A stretch of 64,000 nucleotides of DNA, from positions 156,692,352-156,756,351 of the forward strand of contig OZ038381.1 in the NCBI GenBank assembly GCA_964036045.1, read 5' to 3'. The translations under genes were made by a program, and so were the position numbers. A model generated the notes under the pieces. It was given only the letters and a program-made list of their open reading frames with translations, did no database searches and had not been told where the DNA came from. This DNA comes from Eutreptiella sp. 'Long Island Sound 2002' (Eukaryota > Euglenozoa > Euglenophyceae > Eutreptiales > Eutreptiaceae). Below are positions 9,855-19,000 of this stretch, piece after piece (position 1 is the first letter of the stretch; the number at the start of each line of letters is the position of its first letter).

Positions 9855-10229
9855 ATGAGTCCATTGCAAAGGCGACAGAGATCGATCAGACAGCGCCACC
9901 CCAACATGGAGGCATTCCCCAAGGACAAGCGTGTAGATGACTCATGGTACCAGGGACCGGGGCTCCAGTTGGGTATGGATTCGATACCAATAACGACGGG
10001 GTCCGACCACTGCGAACGGTACGCCAAGCTCATAGACGAAAACGAAACCCTAAGTGCCCGACAGAAGCCAAATTGATCACGGATTATCGTCGATCTGTGG
10101 AGGCTCTGTGCACGGAATACATGGGGATCAACCCGACTGCCAACGCGCAAATTGGTAAATCTGTCAAAGATATCTACGGCATGCTGATGGACAAACTCGA
10201 ATCGAAGCTCAAACCAGACCAGCTGTCGG
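9855..10229 (+). pseudogene. Unrecognised helical protein, 5' part, split by Gypsy-1
   Basis: From ATG 9855 the frame gives a basic start (LQRRQRSIRQRHPNM), then DSWYQGPGLQLGMDSIP and a helical stretch (ERYAKLIDENETLSARQ). A shift of frame near 10060 is needed to continue with ITDYRRSVEALCTEYMG and SVKDIYGMLMDKLESKLKP. The last codons at 10226-10229 join, after removal of Gypsy-1 and one target-site copy, to 23318 in frame. I do not recognise it. An overlapping minus-strand frame of 176 codons (9620-10150) was judged the less natural reading. Confidence 0.4.
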
Positions 10230-10573
10230 TGAAGCAGGTCACAACCCTACCCTGGCATTTTACCCCTAAGGGAGCATTATTTGGCCCTATATATGGGATA
10301 TATGAGGGATAGGGTATATCATATTCCATTTCCTTGTTAGGAACATAGGATGTGGGATAGATAAGGCAATCTTGGATGTTTAGTAGTTATATCAATTAGT
10401 GGATGATAGGGTGGATTTCTCATATGTGCATATCAGGTATTTCATTGGCTATGTGTACCATATCTGTTTGCAGGATACCATTCAGTCAACACTATCGTTA
10501 TGTCTTCGGTGCCAAGCAATGTTGCTGCCCATGCCACTGCGACCTCTGCTCCTGACCACCCGGTCTGGTTTCA
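10230..10573 (+). repeat. Gypsy-1 5' LTR
   Basis: 344 bp, TGAAGCAG...GGTTTCA. CCCTATATATGGGATATAT near 10284-10302 is a TATA-like promoter candidate. The ATG of the leader ORF (10500) lies inside the LTR, so transcription must begin upstream of it for that start to be used. Confidence 0.92.
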
Positions 10574-11960
10574 TGGTAGCAGAGGCGAAAATTTTTCGTC
10601 TCTGTTGGGCGTTTGGCATCGCGGAAAGCGATCGGTCCCAGACATCGTGGACCAAATCCAAGTTAAAATCTCTTCCCCGGGAGGGATAGCTGAGGCTGTC
10701 CAGGTCCCCACTCTCAGGACCTCCTCGGCCCTGACCCCATTGACCGGGCAGGGGCCGCAAAAACGGGCCAAGCCCCAAGTGGCTACGAATCCTAAGTTTC
10801 CGAAATCCCCGAATGTTCCCATCGGGGCCCCCCATCCTCGAAATCCAGCTGGTGTACCTGGAATGGTTGGGGGGGAAATAGACGGCCACCCTCAGGGAGC
10901 GATAAGAGGACCACAATCGCCTATTATGGGCTCGGGAACCGTTACTAGCGCCGAGAATCGGGCAGTAATCGACCAATCTACTGGGGTGATCGAGCGTACG
11001 AACGCTGCGCCCTCACGCGCTGCCGACTGGGGTACGATGGCTTCGCCAATGGGGCCTATCGTGGTCGACTCTGGCACTCCTCCGTCTCTAGGGGGGTTGC
11101 CAGAGCCTCAGGTCAGAAAAAACCTGTTTGCGGCAGGGCCCATCAGCCCCATTGTTGACCAACTCGACGCTGAAAACCGTCGAGTCCTCGCGCTCACGCC
11201 TGATCCCCATGGCCATCTGGGTCCGGCTCGAGAGGCCGTGGCCCTGATCCAGCAAGCCCTGTCAGGGACTAGGCAGAAACCCACTGTGGTGGAATCGTCG
11301 CCCACTCCAATGGGTGGATCGCGGCGGTTTCCCTCCCTGGTGGAGGAATCTCCTGCCTTGGGAGCGTATCCCAATCCCCCGAGCGGATTCAGGCTAAATC
11401 CTACGATCATCGAGGAATCCCCCACGCAAATCGAAGAGGATGAGTGTGACCAGTGGTTCACCCTGGCGGTGGAGCAGGGGAACGACGATGAGGAGGAGGA
11501 GATCGGAGTGTTGGAACGTCATGAACTCCATCATTCCCCTATTTCCGTTGCCTCGTCGCCTGCACCTCCTGAACCTATGTCAGGGACCAGGGATCGCCCC
11601 ATGCTTGTGGAAGAATCCCCGGCCCCCCACTACATCACGGTGGAGGACTCTCCGGCCCCTCGGTTCATTGCTGTGGAAGACTCCCCGATGCCTATGAGCG
11701 GCGTCAAAAAACGCCCGTGTCTTGTCGTGGAATCTCCGGAGCCTACGGAGGACCGGGCCGGTACTACATCTCCAGTGCCTATGAGTGGCACGGAAGATCG
11801 TCCATCCCTAGTGGATGATTCTCCGGGAATGCCGAAGGTCAACATTCCGTGCTGGGGGGGAGGGAATCCGGTGGAGGGAGGTTCAGCAACCCTCCCAATA
11901 AACTTGGTCTCCCCCCCCACAAATACATCTCCTACGGAGGACCCCCAATTGCCCAATTAG
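10500..11960 (+). CDS. Gypsy-1 leader ORF A, SP-motif repeat protein
   Basis: 486 codons from an ATG within the LTR to a UAG at 11958-11960. If that ATG is used, the primer site is translated; the next in-frame ATG is at 10864. The product is disordered and Pro/Ser-rich. Its second half repeats a short motif, two aliphatic residues plus acidic residues plus Ser-Pro: VVESSP, LVEESP, IIEESP, TVEDSP, AVEDSP, LVDDSP. Several copies follow PMSG-x-x-x-RP. The same motif continues in ORF B after the UAG, in the same frame, so A and B are probably one polypeptide when the stop is read through. No enzyme domain is seen. It occupies the position of a gag N-terminal extension. Confidence 0.75.
   Translation: MSSVPSNVAAHATATSAPDHPVWFHGSRGENFSSLLGVWHRGKRSVPDIVDQIQVKISSPGGIAEAVQVPTLRTSSALTPLTGQGPQKRAKPQVATNPKFPKSPNVPIGAPHPRNPAGVPGMVGGEIDGHPQGAIRGPQSPIMGSGTVTSAENRAVIDQSTGVIERTNAAPSRAADWGTMASPMGPIVVDSGTPPSLGGLPEPQVRKNLFAAGPISPIVDQLDAENRRVLALTPDPHGHLGPAREAVALIQQALSGTRQKPTVVESSPTPMGGSRRFPSLVEESPALGAYPNPPSGFRLNPTIIEESPTQIEEDECDQWFTLAVEQGNDDEEEEIGVLERHELHHSPISVASSPAPPEPMSGTRDRPMLVEESPAPHYITVEDSPAPRFIAVEDSPMPMSGVKKRPCLVVESPEPTEDRAGTTSPVPMSGTEDRPSLVDDSPGMPKVNIPCWGGGNPVEGGSATLPINLVSPPTNTSPTEDPQLPN
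10574..10586 (+). other. Gypsy-1 primer-binding site
   Basis: TGGTAGCAGAGGC begins directly after the LTR's terminal CA and matches the complement of the 3' end of initiator Met-tRNA with small differences, so minus-strand synthesis is probably primed by that tRNA. Confidence 0.8.
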
Positions 11961-12029
11961 GGGGGGGATCCAGAGGTTGCAACGGGATCGGACCCTGTTT
12001 TTGCTTCCCATCCGAGAACACGATCACCT

Positions 12030-13373
12030 ATGGTGGTTCATGAGTCACCACGGTATATTGTGGTGGACGATTCCCCACCCCCACCGCCGCGACCGAATAC
12101 TGTTGGTCATGTTCCCCCTCCGCCGTCACCCCGCCACCGCCAGGTGGCTTACATCGAGCACGTGCAAGGAATCCCGCACTTGGTTCCGCCATCCAGCGGT
12201 GGGGGTTTGGGGGGGGGACATCCCTCTAGTGGGGGGGCGCCAGCGCCTGTTGCTGCGCGCCCCGCACCCCCGTCTCGCCCTGCGGGGGGGCCCTCTGATC
12301 CCTCCGTGGCAGGGGAGGCTGCTGGGGGGGGCGGTGGTGGGTCATCTCCTCCTCGTGGAGGGGGGGGTCCATCCTTTCGACATTCTGGGGGCCCCACTCC
12401 TACACGGGGGGAGGAAGACCTACAGCACACCTGTGGCTGTCCCCGGTGTGTGGTGCACTACGAAACGTGCATTCAATCTCTGATGGCACAGGTGAAGGAC
12501 CTGCGAACTCAGAACCTGGAGTTGCAGCGATCCCATCAGAAACTTTCTCAGGCAGTAGCCTCTACCGTGGGCATCAGTCAGTCCTACGGGGACCGGATGA
12601 CCCAAATCTTGTCTACATTGGCTAAATTTGACGCGGCGGTTCAGGGCTACCGCCGGGATTCTAAGGTGGTGGAGGCTAGCGTGGCAGATCATCTTAAGAT
12701 GTCCAACGGCAACACGGCTAAGTGCTTTAGCGCAGTGGAGTCGCTCGCAACACGTTACGCCGCCGTTGCATCTAGGATCCATGCGTGGGACCACTGGTAC
12801 TCCACGCCTGCGGAACCCGTTACGGTGGTCCCACCCCCGCCATCGGCGCCTCCGCCCGTTCCTGATCCCACACCGGCGGCGCCTACGGCGCCGATGGGCG
12901 CGCCATCCGGTTCATCCGGTGGTGGGTGTGTCCTTCCTTTCTCCGTCCACCCATCCCACGATTGCATCTACCATCCGAACGCTTGTCCGGATTCGGGGTG
13001 GCTGAGGGGGGGGGAAGAACACCACGAACACACCCACCCCCAAGTACCTACATCGTGGAGGGGAATCGCCGAAAAGCAGAAGGAACGTGCTGTTCCCGAG
13101 TGGAGGGCGACGCCTAAGGGCGAAGAACACCCCACGGAGCCTACGGCCCCGTGGGCCAATGAAGAGGAGAACACCTCTTCGTTGGGGAACATTAATCCCC
13201 TCACGAAAAATGTTTTCACTTCCCCTGGGAAACCTTCGTACACGCCCTCTTATCCTACGGATACGTGTACAGTCTCTCCAGTGAAGGTTGCACCAAGTGC
13301 AAGTGGAGGTGCACCCCAAAACCATGGCTCCCCCTGCTTACCACCCGTACCAAATGCCTATGGTGCAAAATAG
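12030..13373 (+). CDS. Gypsy-1 leader ORF B, coiled-coil gag-like region
   Basis: The frame is the same as ORF A and is open from the codon after the UAG (11961); the first ATG is at 12030. It opens with two more SP motifs (VVHESP, VVDDSP). Long Pro/Gly-rich spacers follow, then a CGCPRC cysteine cluster and a coiled-coil stretch (CIQSLMAQVKDLRTQNLELQ). A second Pro-rich region and a Cys/His-containing segment (HPSHDCIYHPNACPDSGW) come next. It ends at TAG 13371-13373, overlapping the capsid ORF by 50 nt in a different frame. The capsid must therefore be reached by frameshifting, re-initiation or a separate message. Role inferred: gag-associated assembly or leader protein. Confidence 0.7.
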   Translation: MVVHESPRYIVVDDSPPPPPRPNTVGHVPPPPSPRHRQVAYIEHVQGIPHLVPPSSGGGLGGGHPSSGGAPAPVAARPAPPSRPAGGPSDPSVAGEAAGGGGGGSSPPRGGGGPSFRHSGGPTPTRGEEDLQHTCGCPRCVVHYETCIQSLMAQVKDLRTQNLELQRSHQKLSQAVASTVGISQSYGDRMTQILSTLAKFDAAVQGYRRDSKVVEASVADHLKMSNGNTAKCFSAVESLATRYAAVASRIHAWDHWYSTPAEPVTVVPPPPSAPPPVPDPTPAAPTAPMGAPSGSSGGGCVLPFSVHPSHDCIYHPNACPDSGWLRGGEEHHEHTHPQVPTSWRGIAEKQKERAVPEWRATPKGEEHPTEPTAPWANEEENTSSLGNINPLTKNVFTSPGKPSYTPSYPTDTCTVSPVKVAPSASGGAPQNHGSPCLPPVPNAYGAK

Positions 13374-14652
13374 TTACACCAAAGCGGTGGAGGATAGTGA
13401 TATGCCTAAACCGCAATTTAATGGGCAGCTAGAGTGCTACGACGAGTGGGTGGAGAAGCTTCAACAATGGTTGGGGGGGTGTGATCCCATGTACCGAAAG
13501 GCCAACGAGGCAAAAATTATTTTGAGTACCTTGCCCCCATGGGTAAAGGCGATCATCAACGCCCGGGTTGCCGAGGCCACCCACCACACACGCACGGCCC
13601 CCACCCTCAAAGAGTTGTGGGACTTTTTGGAACAACGTTTCCACGAGTATGACCCCTCAAGGGCTGATGAAAGGTGGCGAGCCCTCACCCCCAGGGTGGT
13701 TAAAGGGCAAGTGACCCTCATCGACCTTGAAGACTTCTATGCTCGTTGGCAACGTTTGTTGCCTCTCAGCAATGAGACTCGTCCCCACGTGATCCGGGAG
13801 CAGCTCCTAAGCAAGCTCCCGTGGATCAGGGAGAAGGTCGTCAAGCAAGAGGCTAAGAATAGCCCAGACAGCTATGTGGTGGATTTTAGTGGCCTTGACC
13901 CTTCGCCGGGTCGCGCCCCGTTCGAAAAGGAACTCAGGAAATATAGCGCTCAAGCTTGCACTACGGTTCCTGAGATTGTTTCCTATTCGGGGCCGGGGGT
14001 GATAGTTGACTGCAAAGACCCGGCTCTCCAGGAGTGGATCTTGAAACGCAACAACACACCTCACACACGCGGCTACACTATGAAAGTGGAGCAACGTAGG
14101 CCTCGTTTGAAGCCTGCGGAAATCTACGCCCTTGCCCATAAAAGCGTATCGGAGAGGGAAGCTCTCGAACGCCTCAATAAAGGAGACAAGACGACAGTGA
14201 CGTACACTCATCGCCCTTCTCACAATAAAACCGCGGTGAATGCGGTTAATGCGGAGGCTACGGCGGTCCCTGACACCTCCGAACCCGCTGACACCTCCGT
14301 CAACGCCGTGGGTCACTCTAAACCTCCGGCGAAGAAACCCGTCGACCCCGGGGCTAAACCGCCGGCTACCTTTTGGGTTCCGTGTTCCAAACATTGGAAA
14401 ACACGTAAACAAACGGAGATGGACATGTCTTGGATTGATTGGGGTGCCACCAATACCACCCTTTCGACGTGTAAGCCTAATTCTCCATGCAATGACACTC
14501 ATTGGATCATTGCGGGTAAGTCTGAAGGTGGTAAGCCTAAGGGTGGCGATAAGGGTGGCGGTGGTGATAAGGGTGGTGGTGGTTATAAGGGTGGCGGCGG
14601 CAAGGGTGATAAAGGAGGCAAGGGAGCGCCGAACGGGCGCGGACGTTGGTAG
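13324..14652 (+). CDS. gag: Gypsy-1 Gag (capsid plus basic nucleocapsid)
   Basis: Start chosen at ATG 13324 (ACCATGG context); 442 residues to UAG 14650-14652. After a short Pro/Tyr-rich start comes a retrotransposon capsid-type helical region (PKPQFNGQLECYDEWVEKLQQW, KIILSTLPPWVKAII, LKELWDFLEQRFHEYDP, DLEDFYARWQRLLPL), giving about 13400-14050. The C-terminus lacks a standard CCHC knuckle. Instead it has scattered Cys/His (PCSKHW, CKPNSPCNDTH) and ends in a Gly/Lys/Asp-rich tail (KGGGGDKGGGGYKGGGG), presumably the RNA-binding part. The pol frame continues in phase after the stop, as in readthrough gag-pol genes. Confidence 0.85.
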   Translation: MAPPAYHPYQMPMVQNSYTKAVEDSDMPKPQFNGQLECYDEWVEKLQQWLGGCDPMYRKANEAKIILSTLPPWVKAIINARVAEATHHTRTAPTLKELWDFLEQRFHEYDPSRADERWRALTPRVVKGQVTLIDLEDFYARWQRLLPLSNETRPHVIREQLLSKLPWIREKVVKQEAKNSPDSYVVDFSGLDPSPGRAPFEKELRKYSAQACTTVPEIVSYSGPGVIVDCKDPALQEWILKRNNTPHTRGYTMKVEQRRPRLKPAEIYALAHKSVSEREALERLNKGDKTTVTYTHRPSHNKTAVNAVNAEATAVPDTSEPADTSVNAVGHSKPPAKKPVDPGAKPPATFWVPCSKHWKTRKQTEMDMSWIDWGATNTTLSTCKPNSPCNDTHWIIAGKSEGGKPKGGDKGGGGDKGGGGYKGGGGKGDKGGKGAPNGRGRW

Positions 14653-16068
14653 GAGTGCCCAGAGGCGCCCCCTTCGAAAGAAGAAAACCTCGGGCACCCC
14701 TGTGACGCTACCGTGGCTCTCGTTCCATCGAGAGTCATGAAGGGGCATATAGTGACTAGTGAGATTCCAACCGAACTTTCCGTTCAGGTTGTTCTGCCCA
14801 ATGGAGAACGCAAGGCCCTCCGTGTTTTGGTGGATTTTGGGTGCCAAGCGGTCGCTTTGGCCAACCCCAATGTTTTTGGAGACCAACTCTCCGAAAAATA
14901 TGAATCCCCCCAACGGAGGCGCCTACTCCAAGCCGATATTGAGATGCCTTTGCCAGGGGGGGACGAGCAAATAGACGTCAAAATTCAATTTACGGGGGTT
15001 GTGGATGGTAGTGTTTCACTTCCTCGTGTTGCCCAGTATGGCGTGTCCCCGTACCTTGTCCCGAATTTACCTTGGGATATGGTTTTGGGGCACCCATGGG
15101 GTTACGAACATTGTGTGAGCCATTTTGCCCGTTTCAATTGTTTGTACTCTCACCATCCAGTGCACCCCCGTTTTTGGATTGAGGACTTCCGTGAGGCTCC
15201 ACGAACCGGCAAACCATTTTGGATGAAACCCATTCATGGTAAGGTGTCCCGTCAGTCCGTGTGGGGCCTAACCGTTCCAGTCATTGGGGCGGTCACCCCT
15301 ACGCACCCTACCCCGGCCATTGTGGCTACGCCCCCTGGTGGCGAACCGCCTAACCGTGTTGAGGCCGAGAAACACATATCCTATGCCTTGACCGCTTCCT
15401 CCGTGGCCCCCGTACAGGACCGGGCTTGTGCTTTGGAGCTCGTTGAATTTGCTCCCGAAGCCCTTGCCCGTGATGTTCTACCTACGCGGCGTGATGGGTC
15501 CATGTGGACCCAGTCTGACTATGGCCTCACGCCATATTGGGCCGCACGTGTCAAAAAACAATTTGGCAAAAACCCCGATGTGGATGCCTTCAATAGGGTC
15601 CCAGGTATGGCCCAGGCTACCCGTTGGGTTTCGCCGCTTGAAGATTTCTTTTCCACTCCCGCGGACCCCTCCAAGTTGTATTGGATGTGCCCTCCCTATC
15701 ATCGGTTTTCCGATTGTGTTCGGAAAATTCGGCAAGAAAAACTACGAGCCATCGTCTCAGGGCCGAAGTGGACACATAGGGAGTGGTGGAAACCCCTTAT
15801 GGAAATTACTTTGCAAGGGTACCACCTTCCTGGGCCAGAGACTAAAGCCTGTCTCTATCAGAATGACCACCTCACGCCCCTTCCTCAACGGGGTTGGTCC
15901 ACGGTGGCGCTATACGTGGACGGTGGTATTGCGGAGGAAAATTTGGCGGCCACTAAATGTCATGTGGCCTCCGTTTTGGCACCGGCCGTCTCTAACCCCA
16001 ACACGGATGGCGAGCCGGGCATGACCTCGGAGGAAGAGTCGGAGGATGAAAGGGTGCCTAACCATTAG
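14653..16068 (+). CDS. Gypsy-1 protease and methyltransferase-like module
   Basis: In phase with gag and open from the codon after UAG 14650; first ATG 14737; ends at UAG 16066-16068. A retropepsin-like domain spans about 14760-15180: VLVDFG with the catalytic Asp at 14833, and WDMVLGHPW near 15070 as the C-terminal hydrophobic-Gly motif. The residue after the Asp is Phe instead of Thr/Ser, which is unusual. About 15520-15925 is a second domain: DVDAF (15577), RWVSP, WMCPPY (15682), FSDCVRKIRQEKLRAIV, WTHREWW and VALYVDGG. This resembles the Dam-like N6-adenine methyltransferase region found in DIRS-type retroelements. Gypsy-2 has a homologous domain in the same place. The acidic tail precedes the UAG. 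Confidence 0.75.
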   Translation, partial: ECPEAPPSKEENLGHPCDATVALVPSRVMKGHIVTSEIPTELSVQVVLPNGERKALRVLVDFGCQAVALANPNVFGDQLSEKYESPQRRRLLQADIEMPLPGGDEQIDVKIQFTGVVDGSVSLPRVAQYGVSPYLVPNLPWDMVLGHPWGYEHCVSHFARFNCLYSHHPVHPRFWIEDFREAPRTGKPFWMKPIHGKVSRQSVWGLTVPVIGAVTPTHPTPAIVATPPGGEPPNRVEAEKHISYALTASSVAPVQDRACALELVEFAPEALARDVLPTRRDGSMWTQSDYGLTPYWAARVKKQFGKNPDVDAFNRVPGMAQATRWVSPLEDFFSTPADPSKLYWMCPPYHRFSDCVRKIRQEKLRAIVSGPKWTHREWWKPLMEITLQGYHLPGPETKACLYQNDHLTPLPQRGWSTVALYVDGGIAEENLAATKCHVASVLAPAVSNPNTDGEPGMTSEEESEDERVPNH

Positions 16069-19000
16069 GCTTCGGTGCGCACCCTCACGTATCAGGCGAC
16101 CCAGAAAAAACTCCTCGCACCCGTTACTCTTGATCCTACCCCCGAAGATTTGGAGGCACACGAATGCGTGCGTTCACGCATTGCGAAAATTGAACGAGAG
16201 TTATTGGGTGGGAGGGCCACTACCGTTAAGCTTTACCGAAAACGTAAAGGCGCCACACGATTGTTGGCGGCTTCTCGTGTGGGTGGCGTTGTCACCACCC
16301 AAGAGCCTATTGTGTCTCCGGAGGTGGAGCTCATGAGGAGGCGCATCCTCGCGGACTATGAGCGGGATGTTTTTAGTGGGGAGGTTCGTCTTTGTCCGGG
16401 CCAGGAACACCCTAAGGTCTGTGGTACGGAGCGGTTGGGGTTTGCTAAACTTGACCTATACCCGAACGCCAAACCCAAGTCCGTGAAACCTGTACGGTTG
16501 CTGGGGGAGCGTGCCGCGGCGGAGCAAGAAATAGTGGAGGACTTTTTGGCTCGTGGCTGGATTGAGCCGTGCCCTGCCTCCGAATGGGCGTCGAACGGTT
16601 TCGTTGTGCCCAAGAAAGAGAAGGGAAAATGGCGCCTCGTGGTGGACTACCGCCAACTGAATGAGGCTACCTTGCCCGACGCACACCCCCTCCCCCTCAT
16701 AGAAAACCTGTTGCAAAATCAATCCAAACACAAGATTTTCACTATTGTGGACTTGAGTAAAGGTTTTCATCAAATTCCCCTTCACCCTGAATCCCGGGCT
16801 AAGACCGCCATGAATGTGGCGGGTAAGCGATACCAATGGCGTGTTATGCCTATGGGTATCAAGAATGGGCCCGCTATTTTTCAACGGGTCATGGACCATG
16901 TTTTGCAGGGTTTGGATTGTGCGGACGTATATATTGATGATATCATTATTGGTTCCTCTGGTGCGACGGAGGAGGAGCTATTGGCTAACCACGACCGCGA
17001 CGTGCGTGCCGTGTTGGATGGGCTACCAAAAGAGGAGTTGGTTGCTTCGGTTAGCAAAACCGATTTCTTTGTTCGTTCGGTTGAGTTTTGTGGCCATGTG
17101 TTGGAAAATGGCACACGTCGGCCGGCGCCAGGGAAAATGTTGGCGCTTGAGCGCTGGGACAAACCGGATAATGTTCGGGAGCTCCGGGGGTTCTTGGGGC
17201 TCGCCAACTATTATTCGGGCTATGTCCAAAACTACGCCTCCATAGCTACCCCTTTGATTAATATGTTGAAGGATTTGCCTAAGCACAAGAATGGCAAAAA
17301 GATAGGCCTAACATGGAATGCTTCGGCTAACGAGGCCTTTTTGAAGCTCAAGCGTGCTATTACGGATATTGTTCCCCTCCAACTAGCCGATTGGGATAAG
17401 GACTTTGTCCTCACCCCGGACGCTAGTAATTGGGCGGTGGGGGCGGCCCTACAGCAGGAAGGTCCCGATGGTGCCCTACACCCCCTTGCCTTTTTCTCCC
17501 GCAAATTGTCAGGCAGCCAATTGAATTGGAGCCCTCGGGAGAAAGAATGCTACGCCATAGTGGCGGCGCTTTTAAAATGGCATGGTTGGGTGGGGTACAA
17601 GCGCGTGGAGGTCCGTACGGACCACCGTAGCCTTGAAAACTGGGCTACGGAGGACCTCAAAACCGTCGGGGGTCCCTCTCCACGCCAAGCACGTTGGCAT
17701 GAATTGTTCTCTAAATTCGACCTCCATGTGGTTTACACTCCGGGGCCAGTGAACCCCGTGGGTGATTTCTTGTCCCGTTGGGCTTACCCTGCTAACCCGG
17801 CGTTGGGTGATGTGTCCATACATGGGACGGCCCAAGCGGCCGGGCATGTGCGGGACATGATGGCGGCCGAGAAGGAGGAACTTCTCGCCCGCCCCCTTGT
17901 ATTTAGGGCGGTTGTGGCGCCCGTTGTTACTAGGTCTAAAGCGGCGCCTCGGGCTCAAGGGGCACCCGCGTGTGATCCACCCCCTCTGGCTTCGCCTCCA
18001 GTGGGGGGGGGGACGAAGCAAAAGAGAAACCTTCGGAGACTGGAGCGAATTGTCAAGATAAAAAAATATTGGAAGTCCCACAAGAAGGCAACTCCTATAC
18101 ATGGGGAGGATGCTCCCAATGTTTTTGAGATAAATTCGGCTAAACACTACCCAAATTGTCAACGCTACAAAAAAATGTGGCAAGATGCCTTGAATGGGAG
18201 CTTCCAAGATGGAGTGAGGTTGGTGGATAACAAGCTCGTCCGTAATGGACGGTGGTGTGTTCCTACGCCGCTAGTGCATCGTTTAGTGGCCGAATACCAT
18301 GATGCACTTCACTTAACTACCTCCAGTGTGGAAAAACACTGGAAGGAAATTAACCATGGCGTGGAAGGTGAGGGGTTGTACAAAGCAGTGGAACTGCAAT
18401 GTCAAACGTGTCCCTCATGTGCCATTCACACGCATGACACCAAGCGCAAGCAAGGGTACATGACCCCTATGTCTATACCTATGGAGCCCATGGACTCCAT
18501 AGCGCTTGATGTGTTTCACTACCCTTCCACCTCCCGCGATGGAGAGGTGTATGACCGAATGCTCCTATGTGTATGCCGGCTTTCCGGCTACCTCATCGCG
18601 ATCCCTATTCCTAAACCCCGTCATGAAGACAAGGATGAAGGGCTAACGGGGAGAAGAGCGGCCCATTTGGTAATGGAGCGCTGGGTGGATAGGTTCGGAG
18701 CCCCTCGTGAAATATGCTCCGACCGTGGGCCACAATTTGTGAGCCGATATTTCCAAACCCTTTGTTCTAAGATTGGTGCCCGCTCGACTATGTGTCTCGC
18801 GGGTAGGCACCAAGGTAATGGCAAGGCCGAAAATACTGGCAAGCAGCTAAGGCGTGCCGTTGCTAAAGCCATTACCTTGAAGAAAAAGAAAACTAATTGG
18901 GTAGAGGTTTTGCCCGCCGTTGTACGAGCGTGGTATGAGACTACAGGTCCTTCAGGTTATACACCTAACGAGATTGTGTTTGGTAAACACAACCGTACTA

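Noticed and set aside
9620-10150. 176-codon minus-strand ORF
   Set aside because: The plus strand gives a more natural helical protein that also rejoins correctly across Gypsy-1.
13807-14913. 368-codon antisense ORF
   Set aside because: Shadow of the intact gag gene on the plus strand, spanning the gag UAG.
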